Assembly (NCBI GenBank): GCA_946902985.2
Contig: OX336389.2
Span: 1,080,583,788-1,080,647,787 of the forward strand
Reading direction: 5' to 3'
DNA from: Meconema thalassinum
Lineage: Eukaryota > Arthropoda > Insecta > Orthoptera > Tettigoniidae
DNA: 64,000 bases
The position numbers and the translations under genes were made by a program. The notes under the pieces were generated by a model that had not been told where the DNA came from, did not search any database, and saw nothing but the letters and a program-made list of their open reading frames with translations. Of the stretch, positions 33,111-44,280 are shown in pieces. Numbering within the stretch: the first letter of the stretch is position 1; each line of letters opens with the position of its first letter.

Positions 33111-34828
33111 ATGTACTTCTCAACTAACATATAAATATTTCATACAAAATTCTTGAAAGATATCCATACCGCACTGCGTGGTTCATAATGTGTTTTAGAT
33201 AGGTTATAACTTCCGTGGAATGATAGTACTTCGGGAAATCAAGTCACTCTTACACTACGTATAGACTACTTATTATCTTGCTTCTTGTATTAATGCTATA
33301 ATACATATTAATATTAAATACAGTATAATATAGTTTTCTGTGATATACTGTAATTTGATGCAACAATAGGTTTAATGATTCATTAGATTAGCATTTATTT
33401 GTATATTAATTATTATCATTATTACTTTTTGTATATAACATGGGTCTATTAGGTTATAACTTTCATACAACTTCTTAAAACTTCCGTGATCCCCTTCAAT
33501 TCCTCTTCTGCTAAAGAATCCGTGGCCAACATACCACGAACATATATACGTTAAGTCCATTTCAGCCTCGGGTGTATTCCTTGGAATACACGTTCAGTTA
33601 GAGTTAACTATTGCTTCTCTTTGCTTTTTTCAATTAGTTTCACTTATTTAATTTCCCTCTTTGCAGACACCAACAGCGACCCTCTGTATTTTATTTGCTC
33701 CGTACACGCGCTTAAGTTGTTTATAAGTTCGTTCTAGATGTGTATCTTCTATGGAATCTACATAGCAGTATCTTGCGGCAACCTGCCGAAGTTCTTCAAA
33801 CTCCTCGAGCTCAAGAGGATTTACATACCACTCTGACAGGCTTCGCCGCTGTCTTCAGCTATCATCTCCTTGAAGACACTTCCATGAAGATAATTTCTAT
33901 GTATCGAAGCTCAAAATGACGAATTTTTGTCTTTTTAATGTTTCCCACTCTGCTATATGCTCTTTTGTTTCCTTCCCCCTCCTCCTCGCCTACCTAGCTC
34001 TATCGTGTGCTTCTCTGCTGGCTCTCACTTCTAGTTCAGACTTCGAGTGTACAGTTCGGCGCTCTCTCTTAGAGGCCAGTCTCCTCTCTCCATGAGACAA
34101 TTTTAAAATAGACGCCATGTCTGTTTTTTAAAAGTAACGACTACGAGGAACCTTCCACTTCAATCATCATGGCAAGTTAAGTAAACCGCATACTTTGAAT
34201 TTTAAACCATTTTAGAGGGTTTTAATCAACATGTTGAATGCTTTTACTAAAAGTTATAGGGAGTGCTGGAATTTCACAAAATCGTGAAACCTCTGCCCTT
34301 CGTGGGAATCGCTTTTCTTAGCTAACAAAGCTCTCTACCAGTCATGAAATCTAGTATTTTCCACACAATGTAAGGGAATACTTTTCCGCAACGAGGGATT
34401 CATGTCAATTAACCGCTGCCTAAAACTTAACTTGTTTCCGCCGAGGGATTATTACCACTCCATTTAACTGTCACTACAGTTTTGGAATTTTCCATTTGAG
34501 ATAAACTTCAAACCGCAAAGAACTATGCTCAATACTGTCAAATTGCTGGAACCTCAACTTAACTAGAGCTATTGACTGCAACCCACAACCTTTCCAACGC
34601 AATAAACTTATTCAAGTCAAATTCAACTAAGTGTTCTACATAAACTGCAATAACTTTTCACTTGTTCCATGAACTTTCAGTAATGCAATAGTGAAATCGT
34701 CCAATCTATCAACAAAATTTAGTGCAAAACAGTGTCCGTTCAACTATCTACCGCGCCACGTACGATTGAGAGCAATACAAATTGGCCAGAACTATAAGTC
34801 CCTATTTCCTTTTCCCCAAATACCTTTT
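33111..34828. other. gene-free stretch
   Basis: AT-rich at first, then mixed composition after 33700. I found no coding region, RNA or repeat that I can support. Confidence 0.5.
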
Positions 34829-34830
34829 AC

Positions 34831-34863
<33 letters not shown>

Positions 34864-36890
34864 CGTTGGCCACACGAACCGAAGTCGGTTCATTGCCTCA
34901 CTCTTTAGCCTCTTCCATTGGTCTCTGTTGCTAGCCATGTTCTCGTTGGGTCCCAGTGTCTCCAGGTCTTTCTTGACTCCATCCATCCACCTCAGTTTTG
35001 GTCTACCCAGGGGTCTCGTACCTTGTGGCTTCCCTTCTAGCACTGTCTTTACCATTTTCCCTTCTCTTCTCAGGACATGTCCCAGCCATTCAATTCTTCT
35101 GCTCTTTAATACAGCTGTCACATCGGGTTCATTAAACAGCGTGTGTATTTCAATATTTTTTCTTCTTCTAAAGATTCCATTTTCAGATACTGGCCCAAAA
35201 ACTTTTCTTAATACCTTGTTTTCAAAAGTTATAATTTTTCTCTCCATTTTCTTGCTCAGTGTCCATGTTTCCGCCCCATACATTAATACTGGTCGCACGA
35301 TTGTCTTGTAAATGCGGAGTTTCGTTGTTTTCGTTAATAGCCTTCTGGTGAATAGTTTATTCATTGAAAAGAGACACCTCTCTGCAGATTTTAGCCGGTT
35401 CATTACTTCCTCCTCCATGTTGTTGTTGGCATTGACTGTACTCCCTAGGTATTTGAAAGACCTAGTCTTCCTAAATTCCATATCTTCTATTGCCAGTACT
35501 CCTTCTGTTTCCTCTTCATTGTTTCTGGTTACAATCATATACTCTGTCTTATCTTGATTGATCCTCAGATCCACTCTTTGTGCTTCTTTTATTAGAACTT
35601 TAGCTGTTATTTTTAGTTCCTCTTCCTCCTCCGCTAAAACCACAATGTCATCGGCAAACGCTAAGAGTTTCACTTCACCACCTACAATCGTACCTCTTCC
35701 AATCGAAGATGCTCTTTTTAGTGTTTTTTCCAAAACCAAGTTAAACAGGCTGGGCGATATGCAATCTCCCTGTTTGACACCCGTCTCCACAGTAAAACAT
35801 TCAGATTCCCTGCCTTCAACTCTCACTTTACATTCCGTTTTCTCAATGCACATTCTTGTCAGCCCGATCAGTTTCGAAGGTATTCCCGATTCTTCCATTA
35901 TCCTCCAAATGCTTTCTCTGTTGACACTATCATAGGCCTTTTTGAAGTCAATAAATAGGCAGTATACCTTCTTATCAAATTCCCACGTCTTTTCAATTAT
36001 CTGTCTGAGTATGAATATTTGGTCTGTTGTTGACATGCCTTTCCGGAAACCGGCCTGGTGTTCTTCAAGATTTTCCTCTATGTATGGTAGTAGCCTATGT
36101 AAGAGAATGCGCGCAAGAATCTTGTATGCGCTACATAATAATGATATGCCCCTGTAATTCTCACACTTGGTTCTTTTTCCTTTCTTATATATTGGGCATA
36201 TTACTGCTTGTTGCCATTCATTGGGCATCTTTTCATTTCTCCATACTTGCAGTATCAATCGATACAGTGCTTTTCTGCATACTTCTCCACCTTGTTTTAG
36301 CAGTTCTATTGCCATGCCGTCGGTTCCTGGAGCTTTGCTGTTCTTCATTTGCTTTAGAGCTTCATCCATTTCCTTCATTGTAGGGTCCTCCACATTTGGT
36401 TGGGGTCCTTCATATGCCTTTGTTTCCTCAGTCACTTCTTTTCCCTCAGGGACATTCAACAATTCTTCAAAATATTCCTTCCATAACTTCAAGCCCTCTT
36501 CTTGACCAGCCACCAAATCACCTTCATTGTTTTCCATTGCTACGATTCTTGGTCTATACCCCGTCTTGAAATACCTTGCATACCTATAGAATTCCCTTAC
36601 ATTGTTCTTGTTTCTGTCTTCTTCAGCTTTTTCCAGTTGTTTGTTGATGAACTGCCTCTTTTCTTTACGTATTACTTTCCTTGTTTCCCTCGCTGCCTCC
36701 ACGTATTCTTCTCTGGATTGTGGGGTGTCGTTATCTAGCATCCTCTGTTTGTACTTCTTTCTCTTTTTAATCGCCTCTTTGCACTCCTCACTGAACCATA
36801 TCTTGTCCTGTCCTTTATTTTATTTCCTCTTTAGGTGTTCCTTTGCAGTCTCAGTCACAATGGATTTGAATATTTTACTAACAAATTTAA
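34829..36890 (-). mobile_element. RTE-type LINE, 5'-truncated
   Basis: Minus strand, about 2.06 kb. The 3' end is an (AAGT)n microsatellite at 34829-34863, directly after the RT stop codon. The 5' end is lost at about 36890 inside the linker between endonuclease and RT, so there is no endonuclease. This is the typical product of incomplete target-primed reverse transcription. Confidence 0.9.
34858..36741 (-). CDS. RTE LINE reverse transcriptase, open 627-residue frame
   Basis: Reverse transcriptase domain of a LINE protein. Motifs in order: NSKAPGTDGMAIELLKQGG, ICPIYKKG, NYRGISLL, EHQAGFRKG, FIDFKKAYDSV, GVKQGDCISPSLFNL, the catalytic LLAFADDIVVL, FKYLGSTVN, and the C-terminal YGAETWTLSK and IEWLGHVLRREGK region seen in RTE proteins. 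No stop or frameshift occurs in this span. The frame continues upstream of the first Met (residues such as DKIWFSEECKEAIKKRK) to a TAA at 36820-36822 and resumes beyond it, so the protein was once longer. The stop codon TAA is made by the first repeat of the AAGT tail, leaving no 3' UTR. It is not expected to mobilise itself without the endonuclease. Confidence 0.88.
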
Positions 36891-38336
36891 ATTAATCTAA
36901 ATATCTAGTTACTACTCTACGAGGCCTCGCCCAAATTTTGGCGCCCTCCCATTTTTTCTCCATGTACCACTTATTCATTCTGTAAAAATATTAGTAGTTA
37001 TAAAAACTACTTATTAATCTTCCCTTTTCTTATCCTGCTGGCTCAGGAATTGGTAATTTTCTAATTGTTAAACTTTTGAACCTGATGTTTTTGCTCCAGG
37101 CTTCGTTAATACGACCTGACCCTTTTGAATGTAAAATTTATTAACCTCTGTTCTAATAATTGCGGTAACCTCCGCATGTAATTCTATTTTTTCTCCTGCT
37201 ACGATCAGGAATTGAATCTATTTGTTTATAGCCTTTTCGCTTGCCATAAGGGCATTCTAATAGTGCTTGTATCCTACATAACTAATTTATCAAAGTTATA
37301 ATTACTTTACAATTGTCATTACAAACTTTAAATTTCTTAATTTTAAGTACATCTTAAAACCTTTGTACAGGTTTAGTGCTCGTAATAGGTTTGAAACCAC
37401 TTAAATTGTTTAAAATTATTTGTCAATTGTAAATGTCCAAATACTAGGTCTTAGACCTCGAAATATGTAAGAAAAAAGGTTGTTCTTAACTCAAAGTAAG
37501 ATTCTAAATCTAATAATTGTTAATTTTTTGCAAATTCTATCAACTGTTAAATAAATAATTTGTTGTTTTGTTGCTATCTCTATTACTAGAACAAAGGTTA
37601 GGCAGGACCTTCTCTTCCCTGATTCTTCTCCCCAAATTATTTCCTATTAAAAAAAGGCAATCACTGAATCAATAAAAACTTTACCACTTGTTGCGTTTAA
37701 AACGAAACTTCAAATAACAACATTTGCAAAGTTTCTCTTAACTGTCACAGCTAATTCTAGTAAATCATTAAGGCAAGTACAGCTCGCTCGGCCAGCTTCC
37801 TATTTGTAGAGACTTCCTCTCTAACTTGTGTTTTACACTTCAAAATGTTAGTTTTGTTTAAGTTAGGTCTGAGGGTTTCCTCCGTTCTAAGCTTTTAGTC
37901 GGCACCCTGCTGGGTAAAACCTTAGCCTGCTTTAAGTGCAACAATTGGTATTCTTAGAAGATTCTCACTAATAACAGTAAAAAAAAATACTAAAGGCACT
38001 AGAGTTGCTTTATCTCTTCCCACTCTGGGGGCATTCTGCTGTTCTGTCGGGGATCCAACAGTGTCTAGTAATAAAAATATTACTACAAATTCAAATCCTT
38101 CTAGTATTCCAGAAGGCTTTCCAAAATCTTACCCTTGTGAAGGGAAAGTGCCTAGATCCTTTCCGTTTGACATACCTTGCCTTGCTAGAGTATCACCTTT
38201 CCCCTTAGTACCCGAATACTTGCTCGGCAGGGAAAGAGCACTTGGCAAAAGCTTGCCAGTAACTTCAATTCATGCCGTGCTCTCCGCTTGCCTTGTGCAA
38301 GGCCCCGAAGTTTTGCACGGCAAAATTCCGGTTTAT
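36891..38336. other. gene-free stretch
   Basis: Mostly AT-rich. TTTTGGCGCCCTCCC near 36935 looks like a primer-binding-site motif, but I see no LTR beside it. The 96-residue frame at 38061-38351 has no recognisable domain and overlaps a SINE boundary. Confidence 0.45.
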
Positions 38337-38580
38337 ATTGGTGTTTATTAATGGCAGCGTGATGGCGCAGTGGCTTAGCTGCTCGTCTTTCACCCGGACG
38401 GCCGGGGTTCGAATCCCGGTGATAGCGGGGTGGAATTTTCACCTGAAAAATCACGTGGCGTCAGGAAGGGCATCCGGCTTTAAATCCCCGGCCAAAACCA
38501 AAATGAGCGTGGTTGGCTCCGGCAACCCCAATTAATTGGGAAAAGCCGAAGGAAGAAGAAGAATTGGTGTTTATTAATGG
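38337..38580 (+). repeat. 18 bp target-site duplications around SINE-D
   Basis: ATTGGTGTTTATTAATGG occurs at 38337-38354 and again at 38563-38580, a perfect 18 bp match immediately bracketing the SINE. Confidence 0.93.
38355..38562 (+). mobile_element. SINE-D, tRNA-derived, young copy
   Basis: About 208 bp. The head has GATGGCGCAGTGGCTTAGCT as A-box and GGGGTTCGAATCCCGGTGA as B-box. The body contains CACGTGGCGTCAGGAAGGGC. The tail is (GAA)n. Other copies are at 50498 (minus) and 60353 (plus). Confidence 0.92.
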
Positions 38581-38689
38581 TTTGTCTTGGATTCTCTTCC
38601 TCTCAGCCTAAAAATTGTTTCCACTCCCAAACCCACCTCCGTTTCTCTCTCATCATCTTCCCTTAGGTAGTGTTAACATTCAGTAATAA

Positions 38690-38946
38690 CCTACCAGCCT
38701 CGTGAGGTAAAACTGAGAAAAGGAGAGTTTGTTTCACATCTCAGTCATCTTGGAGGTGGTTTTTCCCACTTCTACACCAGACTAATACCAGCACAGCTGC
38801 CTCTTTCCCAATCCTCACCTGAATTACAAATTCACACTCTAATACAGCCATCACAATAACTCAGGTTTTCTTATAAATTACACACACACCCTAGTGCACC
38901 GGGCTATAATACCAGGACGTCGCAAAGCCTCTGAATCAATCAACAA
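38690..38946 (+). mobile_element. SINE-B, central domain and 3' module
   Basis: Starts at CCAGCCTCGTGAGG. It carries the GGTTTTTCCCACTTCTACAC block, the AATCCTCACCTGAATTACAA module, and ends CGCAAAGCCTCTGAATCAAT with a CAAC tail. The tRNA head is missing. Confidence 0.75.
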
Positions 38947-39586
38947 CTATTTACGTTTAGTACCACGCCTCGTGTCTCGGCTGACATTCTCCTCACCTCT
39001 CCTCCCGCTGCACACAGCTCGTACATACAAAGACAGACAAGGAGTGGGGATATAATATCGTGCGCCAACATTCCTAGTCTTCATTTTGAACAGCCTGGAT
39101 AGGCTTGAAATGTGAATAGGAGCCTTGTCGTTTCCTGAAACTGTGCTACACCGCAAGTTCCATCGAAATGGAGAGTTCAATTTGGTGTTCCTTGAAAGTG
39201 AAAACATTTCTTGTCTTCGGAGGAATTTTAGGAGTACCGGTGATACCAACAGGGATAGTCAAATTTGTCACCTATGAAGCAAGAGCTCTAGGCCAGACGA
39301 CACCTTTGTAAAAATAGAACACATTTCTGGGGAAGGGTGTGGCTGTATCTTGCGCCATTTTACATGCTTTTAGAGTTGGAACCTTTTATGATAATTCAAG
39401 TACATGTGAATAATGAAAAGTAGACCCATAGACATTTTAAAGACATATTCGTGCATTAACGTCATCGAGTAAAGTGGTACTGCTAAGATGCCAAATATTT
39501 AATGAAACTCCCGTATTGTTTAACATGTTCCTGACAAAATGACAATATCGGCACATTCAAACCATCTGTATATCAGATACACAAAC
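38947..39586. other. gene-free stretch
   Basis: No supported gene. The open frame at 38947-39249 (minus) has no recognisable domain. Confidence 0.45.
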
Positions 39587-39611
39587 CCCGTGGCATTACA
39601 GCCCATGAAGG

Positions 39612-39966
39612 GCCTAGGCCAGCGATCCTCACTACGCGGCCCGCAGGCCGCATGCGGCCCTGGGAACGATGTTTTGCCTCCCTCAAGACTGTTAGGAATA
39701 GGAATAAAAACATAAATTTAAGAGTTATGAAAAAAATATTTTATGAAAAAAATATACAATATTTTATAAATATGTTATACTGTAATAAACTTATGTTATA
39801 ATCATATTGTTTGTAAGTTATTTAATGCCACATCATAGTATTGCAATAAGAAAAATATATTTTGTAATTACCTAAATTATACAGTTTGTACTTACGGCCC
39901 TGAGGAAAATTTGATACGAACTATTTGGCTCTGTAGGAAATCCTAGTGAGTACCACTGGCCTAGGC
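39612..39966. repeat. 8 bp target-site duplications GCCTAGGC
   Basis: GCCTAGGC at 39612-39619 and 39959-39966. Eight bases is the standard hAT duplication length. The target is itself a perfect palindrome. Confidence 0.92.
39620..39958. mobile_element. Non-autonomous hAT element (MITE), 339 bp
   Basis: The ends CAGCGATCCTCACTACG and, reversed, CAGTGGTACTCACTAGG match at 13 of 17 bases and fit the CAG-start pattern of hAT termini. The interior has a GC-rich self-complementary block (GCGGCCCGCAGGCCGC) and an AT-rich core, and no coding capacity. Mobilisation would need a hAT transposase from elsewhere. Confidence 0.88.
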
Positions 39967-40231
39967 CTACCAAGTGACCGCTGGCGCTGCCTAGCCATTT
40001 GGTTTGCAGGTTGTGCAGTGACGCGTGGTCAGCGCGTTGGGTCCCCTCGGCCATAAATATTTGTTTTCGTGACCGGGGCGCTGTCACACAGCTACTCAAT
40101 TGTCCTCACGAGGCTGAGTGCACTACGTTCCAGCCCTCACGTCAGTTTCTAAAATCCCTGACGGAGTCGGGAATCGAACCCAGGGCCTCCGAGTGAGAGG
40201 CAGGTGTGCTACCCCAACACCACGAGGTCGA

Positions 40232-40507
40232 CCCGTATATCAGAACGATGTACTTGGTCAATTACAACGAAACTTAGTAAACGGGGAGTCTTATATGGGT
40301 ACAAGCCTTAACGTTCATCACAAGATCATTCAATTATACTCCTTTATAAGGACAAAGGGTTATAACTATAACAATACATTTCAGAGAAAGTACCGTAGGC
40401 TACATATTCTTTACAGAACATATTGTTTTTTTACTAAAATTGGTAACTCTATTGTACTGTATAACCACACCATAGTGACAGTACGTACGTGAGCACGTAT
40501 TTTACTA
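40232..40507. other. short gene-free stretch
   Basis: Nothing supported. Confidence 0.4.
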
Positions 40508-40524
40508 TCGCTGTTGTTGTTGTT

Positions 40525-40563
<39 letters not shown>
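40508..40563 (+). repeat. (GTT)n microsatellite
   Basis: About 17 GTT units, with small interruptions, forming the 3' tail of the SINE that follows on the minus strand. Confidence 0.9.
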
Positions 40564-40564
<1 letters not shown>

Positions 40565-40900
40565 GTTGTTATTAATTCGTTCGAGGGGGTTGGGACATCT
40601 TGGTCATCAGCCCCGTGTAGTTGGGTGTGTGTTGGTCTAATAATCTGTAGGCATGTGATGACTGTAATGGTGTGTGTAGCTGCATGACGGAAAGTGACGT
40701 GATAGGTGCTCTGGGACTGAAGTAAGGTACTATATCGGCATTTGCCTGGAGGGAGTGTGGAAGAACTCGGGGGGAAAAACCACACTGAGGATTTCCGCTG
40801 TCAATGCTAGGATTCGAACCAGCAATCTCCGGACTTGTTGCAACTGCCCGTGTGGGCGTGGTGCACGATTTGACGAACACAGCCTCGCCGCGGGGTGTAC
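40564..40900 (-). mobile_element. SINE-B-like copy, variant tail
   Basis: Minus-strand element with CATCAGCCCCGTGTAGTTGG near the tail, the TCGGCATTTGCCTGGAGG centre and a B-box-like GGATTCGAACCAGCAATC (plus strand view) near 40810. The tRNA-like head is poorly preserved, ending near 40900. Confidence 0.65.
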
Positions 40901-41636
40901 TTATTATCACTGTTCACGAATGGGACTGCCATAGATGTATAAATATGTTACGAGCCATGCACAGCCAGACATAGTCTTACAATAATATGAATTTTCGTGA
41001 GAGTGCCAGTTAGCTCCGCATGTCAAGGTGGGAACCAGCGGTTGAGTCCTATTGTACGCATTACTTTTATAACGTTTAGTTTGGGCATTAACCAAATACA
41101 TGTGTATTTATATTTATAGCGAACTCTGGCAATGTGCTTCTATTTATTGTTAGTTCTGAAAGTGACTGTCTTAGACATGACTTAATATCTCATCCAGTAT
41201 GCATCGGATTGAATTATTTGTTGGAGCGGACGTGGCATTGACGCACCCAGCTTCGTAAAGCATTCCTCGTCGTGGGCGATATCATCCCTTACGTTGAACA
41301 TACTGCCCCACAAGGCATCTAGTGGATGTGCGGGAGTATGAGACTGGAGTTCCCTTACATGGCGCCTGCGCTATGTCTACACCTATTCAATGGGGATCAA
41401 GATTGGAGCTCTAGTTCAATAGCGTCCTGCTCAGAAACTAGTCCTTAACACTACCGCGCGTCTGTTAACGCCGCAGTATTTAAAACGGACGTAGCACTAA
41501 TAAAATTATTACATTATCATCATACCAAGACACATAATACAAGTAAAATTAATTAAATTGGAGCTGCCTGCATTGCTAAAAAAAAGCCAAATGCCGACAA
41601 ATATTTCTAAAAGAATTTGTAGACACCGCGCATCCT
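40901..41636. other. gene-free stretch
   Basis: No supported gene or repeat. Confidence 0.45.
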
Positions 41637-41810
41637 TACTTAAGGCCACGGCTGACTCCTTCCTAATCCTCACCTGGATTTAAAATATGCACACTAATAC
41701 AGCAATTATAATAACTTAGATTAACTGACAAAATTTCATACGCACTCAAGTACATGGGGCTAAATGATCACGATGCCCAAGCCTCTCAAATGAAACAAGA
41801 GCAACAAGGA
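41637..41810 (+). mobile_element. SINE-B 3' fragment
   Basis: Begins TTAAGGCCACGGCTGACTCC, then TCCTCACCTGGATTTAAAAT, and ends CCCAAGCCTCTCAAATGAAA with a CAACAA tail. Confidence 0.75.
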
Positions 41811-42875
41811 CAAATCAGCAGCGGAAATATATTAGTTACTATTCACATGGCATGAATTCGATCTAACTAGATAACACAATTCAAGTTTTAGTATTCAGGT
41901 AACCTTTCCTCTGATTTTAACGTGCGTGCACCGTACATTCTAATTAATACTTCACAGGGTGAATATAAAACGTAACTAAATCAGAGCTCTGATTAAATTT
42001 CCGTAGATGAAGCATTCCATTTCCTTTTGGTTCAGTGGCATCGGAACGTGACTCGTGCAGAGAGAGGCATTGTGCTAGAGAGACGTGAATGGCGGCCGAT
42101 CAGAGTTGTCAGACATAGATGCTAGACCAAGCATAATTCATATCTATGCAGAATCTACGAGCTTTGGAAAGAAAACAGTGGCTACTTCGCATATTTATTG
42201 AACAATTTCAACGTTGAACCACCCTTACACCTCTACAGGCCTTCGGTGTGCTCCCCTGCAACATGTTTCACCTATTAAACTTTCCTCAGAGTGGCTCCCT
42301 TACTTTGGGGAAAATGTATGGTATATTTCAGGCGAAATTCAGCTTCATCAGCGCCAGACTGGAGCGCCTGTCGTACGACGAACAGAGCTTGCTATCCCAT
42401 TAGACAAGGATGCAATATTCCATCATCGATCTTCATTTTATATATGGATCATTTATTGATAAAATTGAATTGACAGGTAAAGTTAAATGATGTGAAAAGC
42501 AATGTTGCCGGCCTCGTTGATATGGCTCTGTCTGATGAATGCGTACAATTAACATGTCAGAGGTTGATGAATATTACAGGGATGTAGTGTTAAGGTTAAA
42601 AATATACAGGAGTCGCTTACATCTACTGGGGTGATATAGTTTGTCCCAATTTTAGTGATGAGCTTCTGGACAAAAGATCGGCCAGGTGTCTCAACATTGC
42701 TGTCCCAAAAATAAAATAAATGGCATAGGAGAACACTTGGATTGGTAAAACATTACTAGTAGTATAGAAAGCTCTTCTGCAGGTCTCAATAACATCCTCA
42801 GGTCAAAAGGAGCGTCCCAGTATCCGAGACAAGACAAATATTCAACTTCAGCCCCCACATCCTTAAAAACCACTT
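41811..42875. other. gene-free stretch
   Basis: No supported gene. Small open frames at 42214-42473 overlap in different phases and show no domain. Confidence 0.45.
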
Positions 42876-43132
42876 GCAGCTTAAAGATAATAATAATAAT
42901 AATGTTATTGGTTTTACGTCCCTTTTAACAACTGTGGCTTTTAGAGACGCCGGGTCGCCGGAATTTTGCCCCGAAGAGGATCTTTAACGTTCCAGTAAAT
43001 CTACTGACACGGCCCTCTCGCATTTGCGCACCTTCAAATGCCAACTGGCTTCGACAGGATTTGATCCTGCAACCTTGGAAACAGCAACCGAGAACGTTAC
43101 CGCTGAGCTACGTAGCCAGAGCAGCTTAAAGA
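42876..43132. repeat. 12 bp target-site duplications around SINE-E
   Basis: GCAGCTTAAAGA at 42876-42887 and 43121-43132, perfect and immediately flanking. Confidence 0.92.
42888..43120 (-). mobile_element. SINE-E, tRNA-derived, (TTA)n-tailed, young copy
   Basis: On the minus strand the head reads CTGGCTACGTAGCTCAGCGG (A-box) with a degenerate B-box (AGGATCAAATCCTG) near 43055. The body includes AAAGATCCTCTTCGGGGCAA. The tail is a TTA/ATT run at 42888-42905. Confidence 0.9.
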
Positions 43133-43377
43133 GAACTTAAGCTTAAACATAGCAGCATTATTAGAATTCCCCAAAGTGAGGTGTTTTAAGTGGTGAACTC
43201 GACCAGACAATGGTATAGGAAGGTAGAACTGGTCTCACGTAGTAGATTAACTGAAGCAATCCAAAGCCTAATTGCCGGAATCTCCAAAATCAATCAAGTA
43301 CATTCTGTGTCGTTCCTGATGTACAGCTGCACAACTCCCTAACCAGTAAATCATTTTATACCGAAGTGATGGCCTAT

Positions 43378-43690
43378 ACCGGCTGGCCCCGTGGTGTTGG
43401 GGTAGCGCACCTGCCTCTCACCCGGAGGCCCCGGGTTCGATTCCCGGCTCCGTCAGGGAGTTTAAAACTGACGTGATGGCTGGAACGGGGTGCACTCAGC
43501 CTCGTGAGGACAATTGAGTAGATGTCTGACAGTGAGGCAGCGCCCCGATCTCGAAAACCAAGATTAAAGGCCGAGGGGACCCGATGCGCTGATCACGCGT
43601 CACCCCAATATCTGCAGGCCAAATGGCTGGGCAGTGGTCGCTTGGTTGGCCTAGGCTCTTCATGGGCAGAATAGTGCCAGGGGTTGATGG
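43378..43690 (+). mobile_element. SINE-C, uninterrupted copy
   Basis: The head GGCCCCGTGGTGTTGGGGTA has its B-box at GGGTTCGATTCCCGGCTCCG. The body carries CTCGTGAGGACAATTGAGTA and CGAGGGGACCCGATGCGCTG. The 3' end contains GGCCTAGGCTCTTCATGGGC, the empty version of the site used by the hAT element at 39620. Confidence 0.88.
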
Positions 43691-44084
43691 CCTATACCAT
43701 ATAACCTCCTACTCACTCCCTATTTTCTACATTTACACGAACTCCCCCGTGTCTAACCCATTAAGTATCCTACTGATTGCTGTCTTGGTCATTTCTACCT
43801 CCTTCATTTCATAACCCTATAAATGTTCATACCATTTGCTATGCATGGTATTTTCCATGGATACCATTATCAGTCACATGGGAGTAGAAGACAGGCTACC
43901 TACGAATATAGACTAACCGAACTGAAAGAACCTCATTAATTAGTTACAGTGAATATGACTTACGAACTGTATTAATTTGCTGCCACGATCCACCATTAAA
44001 TAAAATACAATCTTGTTGGAAGCCATTTTTCAGTATTGCCTTAGTAATAGAAATTAACGCTTTTCAGTCGGTCAACACGATTGC
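43691..44084. other. gene-free stretch
   Basis: Nothing supported. Confidence 0.4.
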
Positions 44085-44086
44085 AC

Positions 44087-44280
44087 CCAATTGTAATGGG
44101 TGTTTCATTAAACCTGAAAAACATTTACATGAGATTAGGCTAATAAATTCACTTGGATGACCAGTTTCGATCGTCTAGCGATCATCATCAGATCCTGCAC
44201 TCTTAGGCCTTTAAATCTATGTCTACAAGTATGTGTGCGATGTTTTTTTCAGGTTTAAGGAAACACCCATTACAATATGG
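44087..44280 (-). repeat. Foldback repeat with hammerhead ribozyme-like core
   Basis: Two inverted arms, TTGTAATGGGTGTTTCATTA (44092 on) and its counterpart CCTTAAACCTGAAAAAAACA (minus, 44240-44260) with TTGTAATGGGTGTTTCCTTA at the outer end, give about 35 paired positions around a ~115 bp centre. The centre holds the hammerhead-like motif described separately. Penelope-like retroelements are known to carry such motifs in their terminal repeats, so this may be a derived, non-coding remnant of one. Confidence 0.65.
44155..44195 (-). ncRNA. Hammerhead ribozyme-like motif
   Basis: Minus strand, 5' to 3': stem I strand GGAT (44195-44192); CTGATGA core (44191-44185); one unpaired T (44184); stem II GATCG-loop-CGATC (44183-44169), perfect 5 bp; GAA (44168-44166); minimal stem III ACT/GGT (44165-44160); C17 (44159); stem I return strand ATCC (44158-44155), perfect with GGAT. 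All conserved core bases of the family are present. The extra T before stem II and the very short stem III resemble Penelope-type hammerheads, which are thought to work best as dimers. Cleavage is predicted after C at 44159. Confidence 0.7.

Larger units (their letters stand above)
39587..40231 (-). mobile_element. SINE-C split by a hAT element
   Basis: Minus-strand copy. The head is at 40231-40160 (CGTGGTGTTGGGGTAGC, GGTTCGATTCCCGACTCCG) and the body extends to 39967. The 3' end lies at 39587-39611 beyond the 39620-39958 insertion. The unsplit plus-strand copy at 43381 supplies the uninterrupted order. Confidence 0.88.

Noticed and set aside
36930..36950. TTGGCGCCCTCCC as a primer-binding site of another LTR element
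   Set aside because: No LTR end, duplicate LTR or coding region is adjacent. The motif alone is weak.
38061..38351. 96-residue open frame, possibly a retroelement remnant
   Set aside because: No motif recognised. The frame runs up to the SINE-D insertion by chance, and I could not place it in a family.
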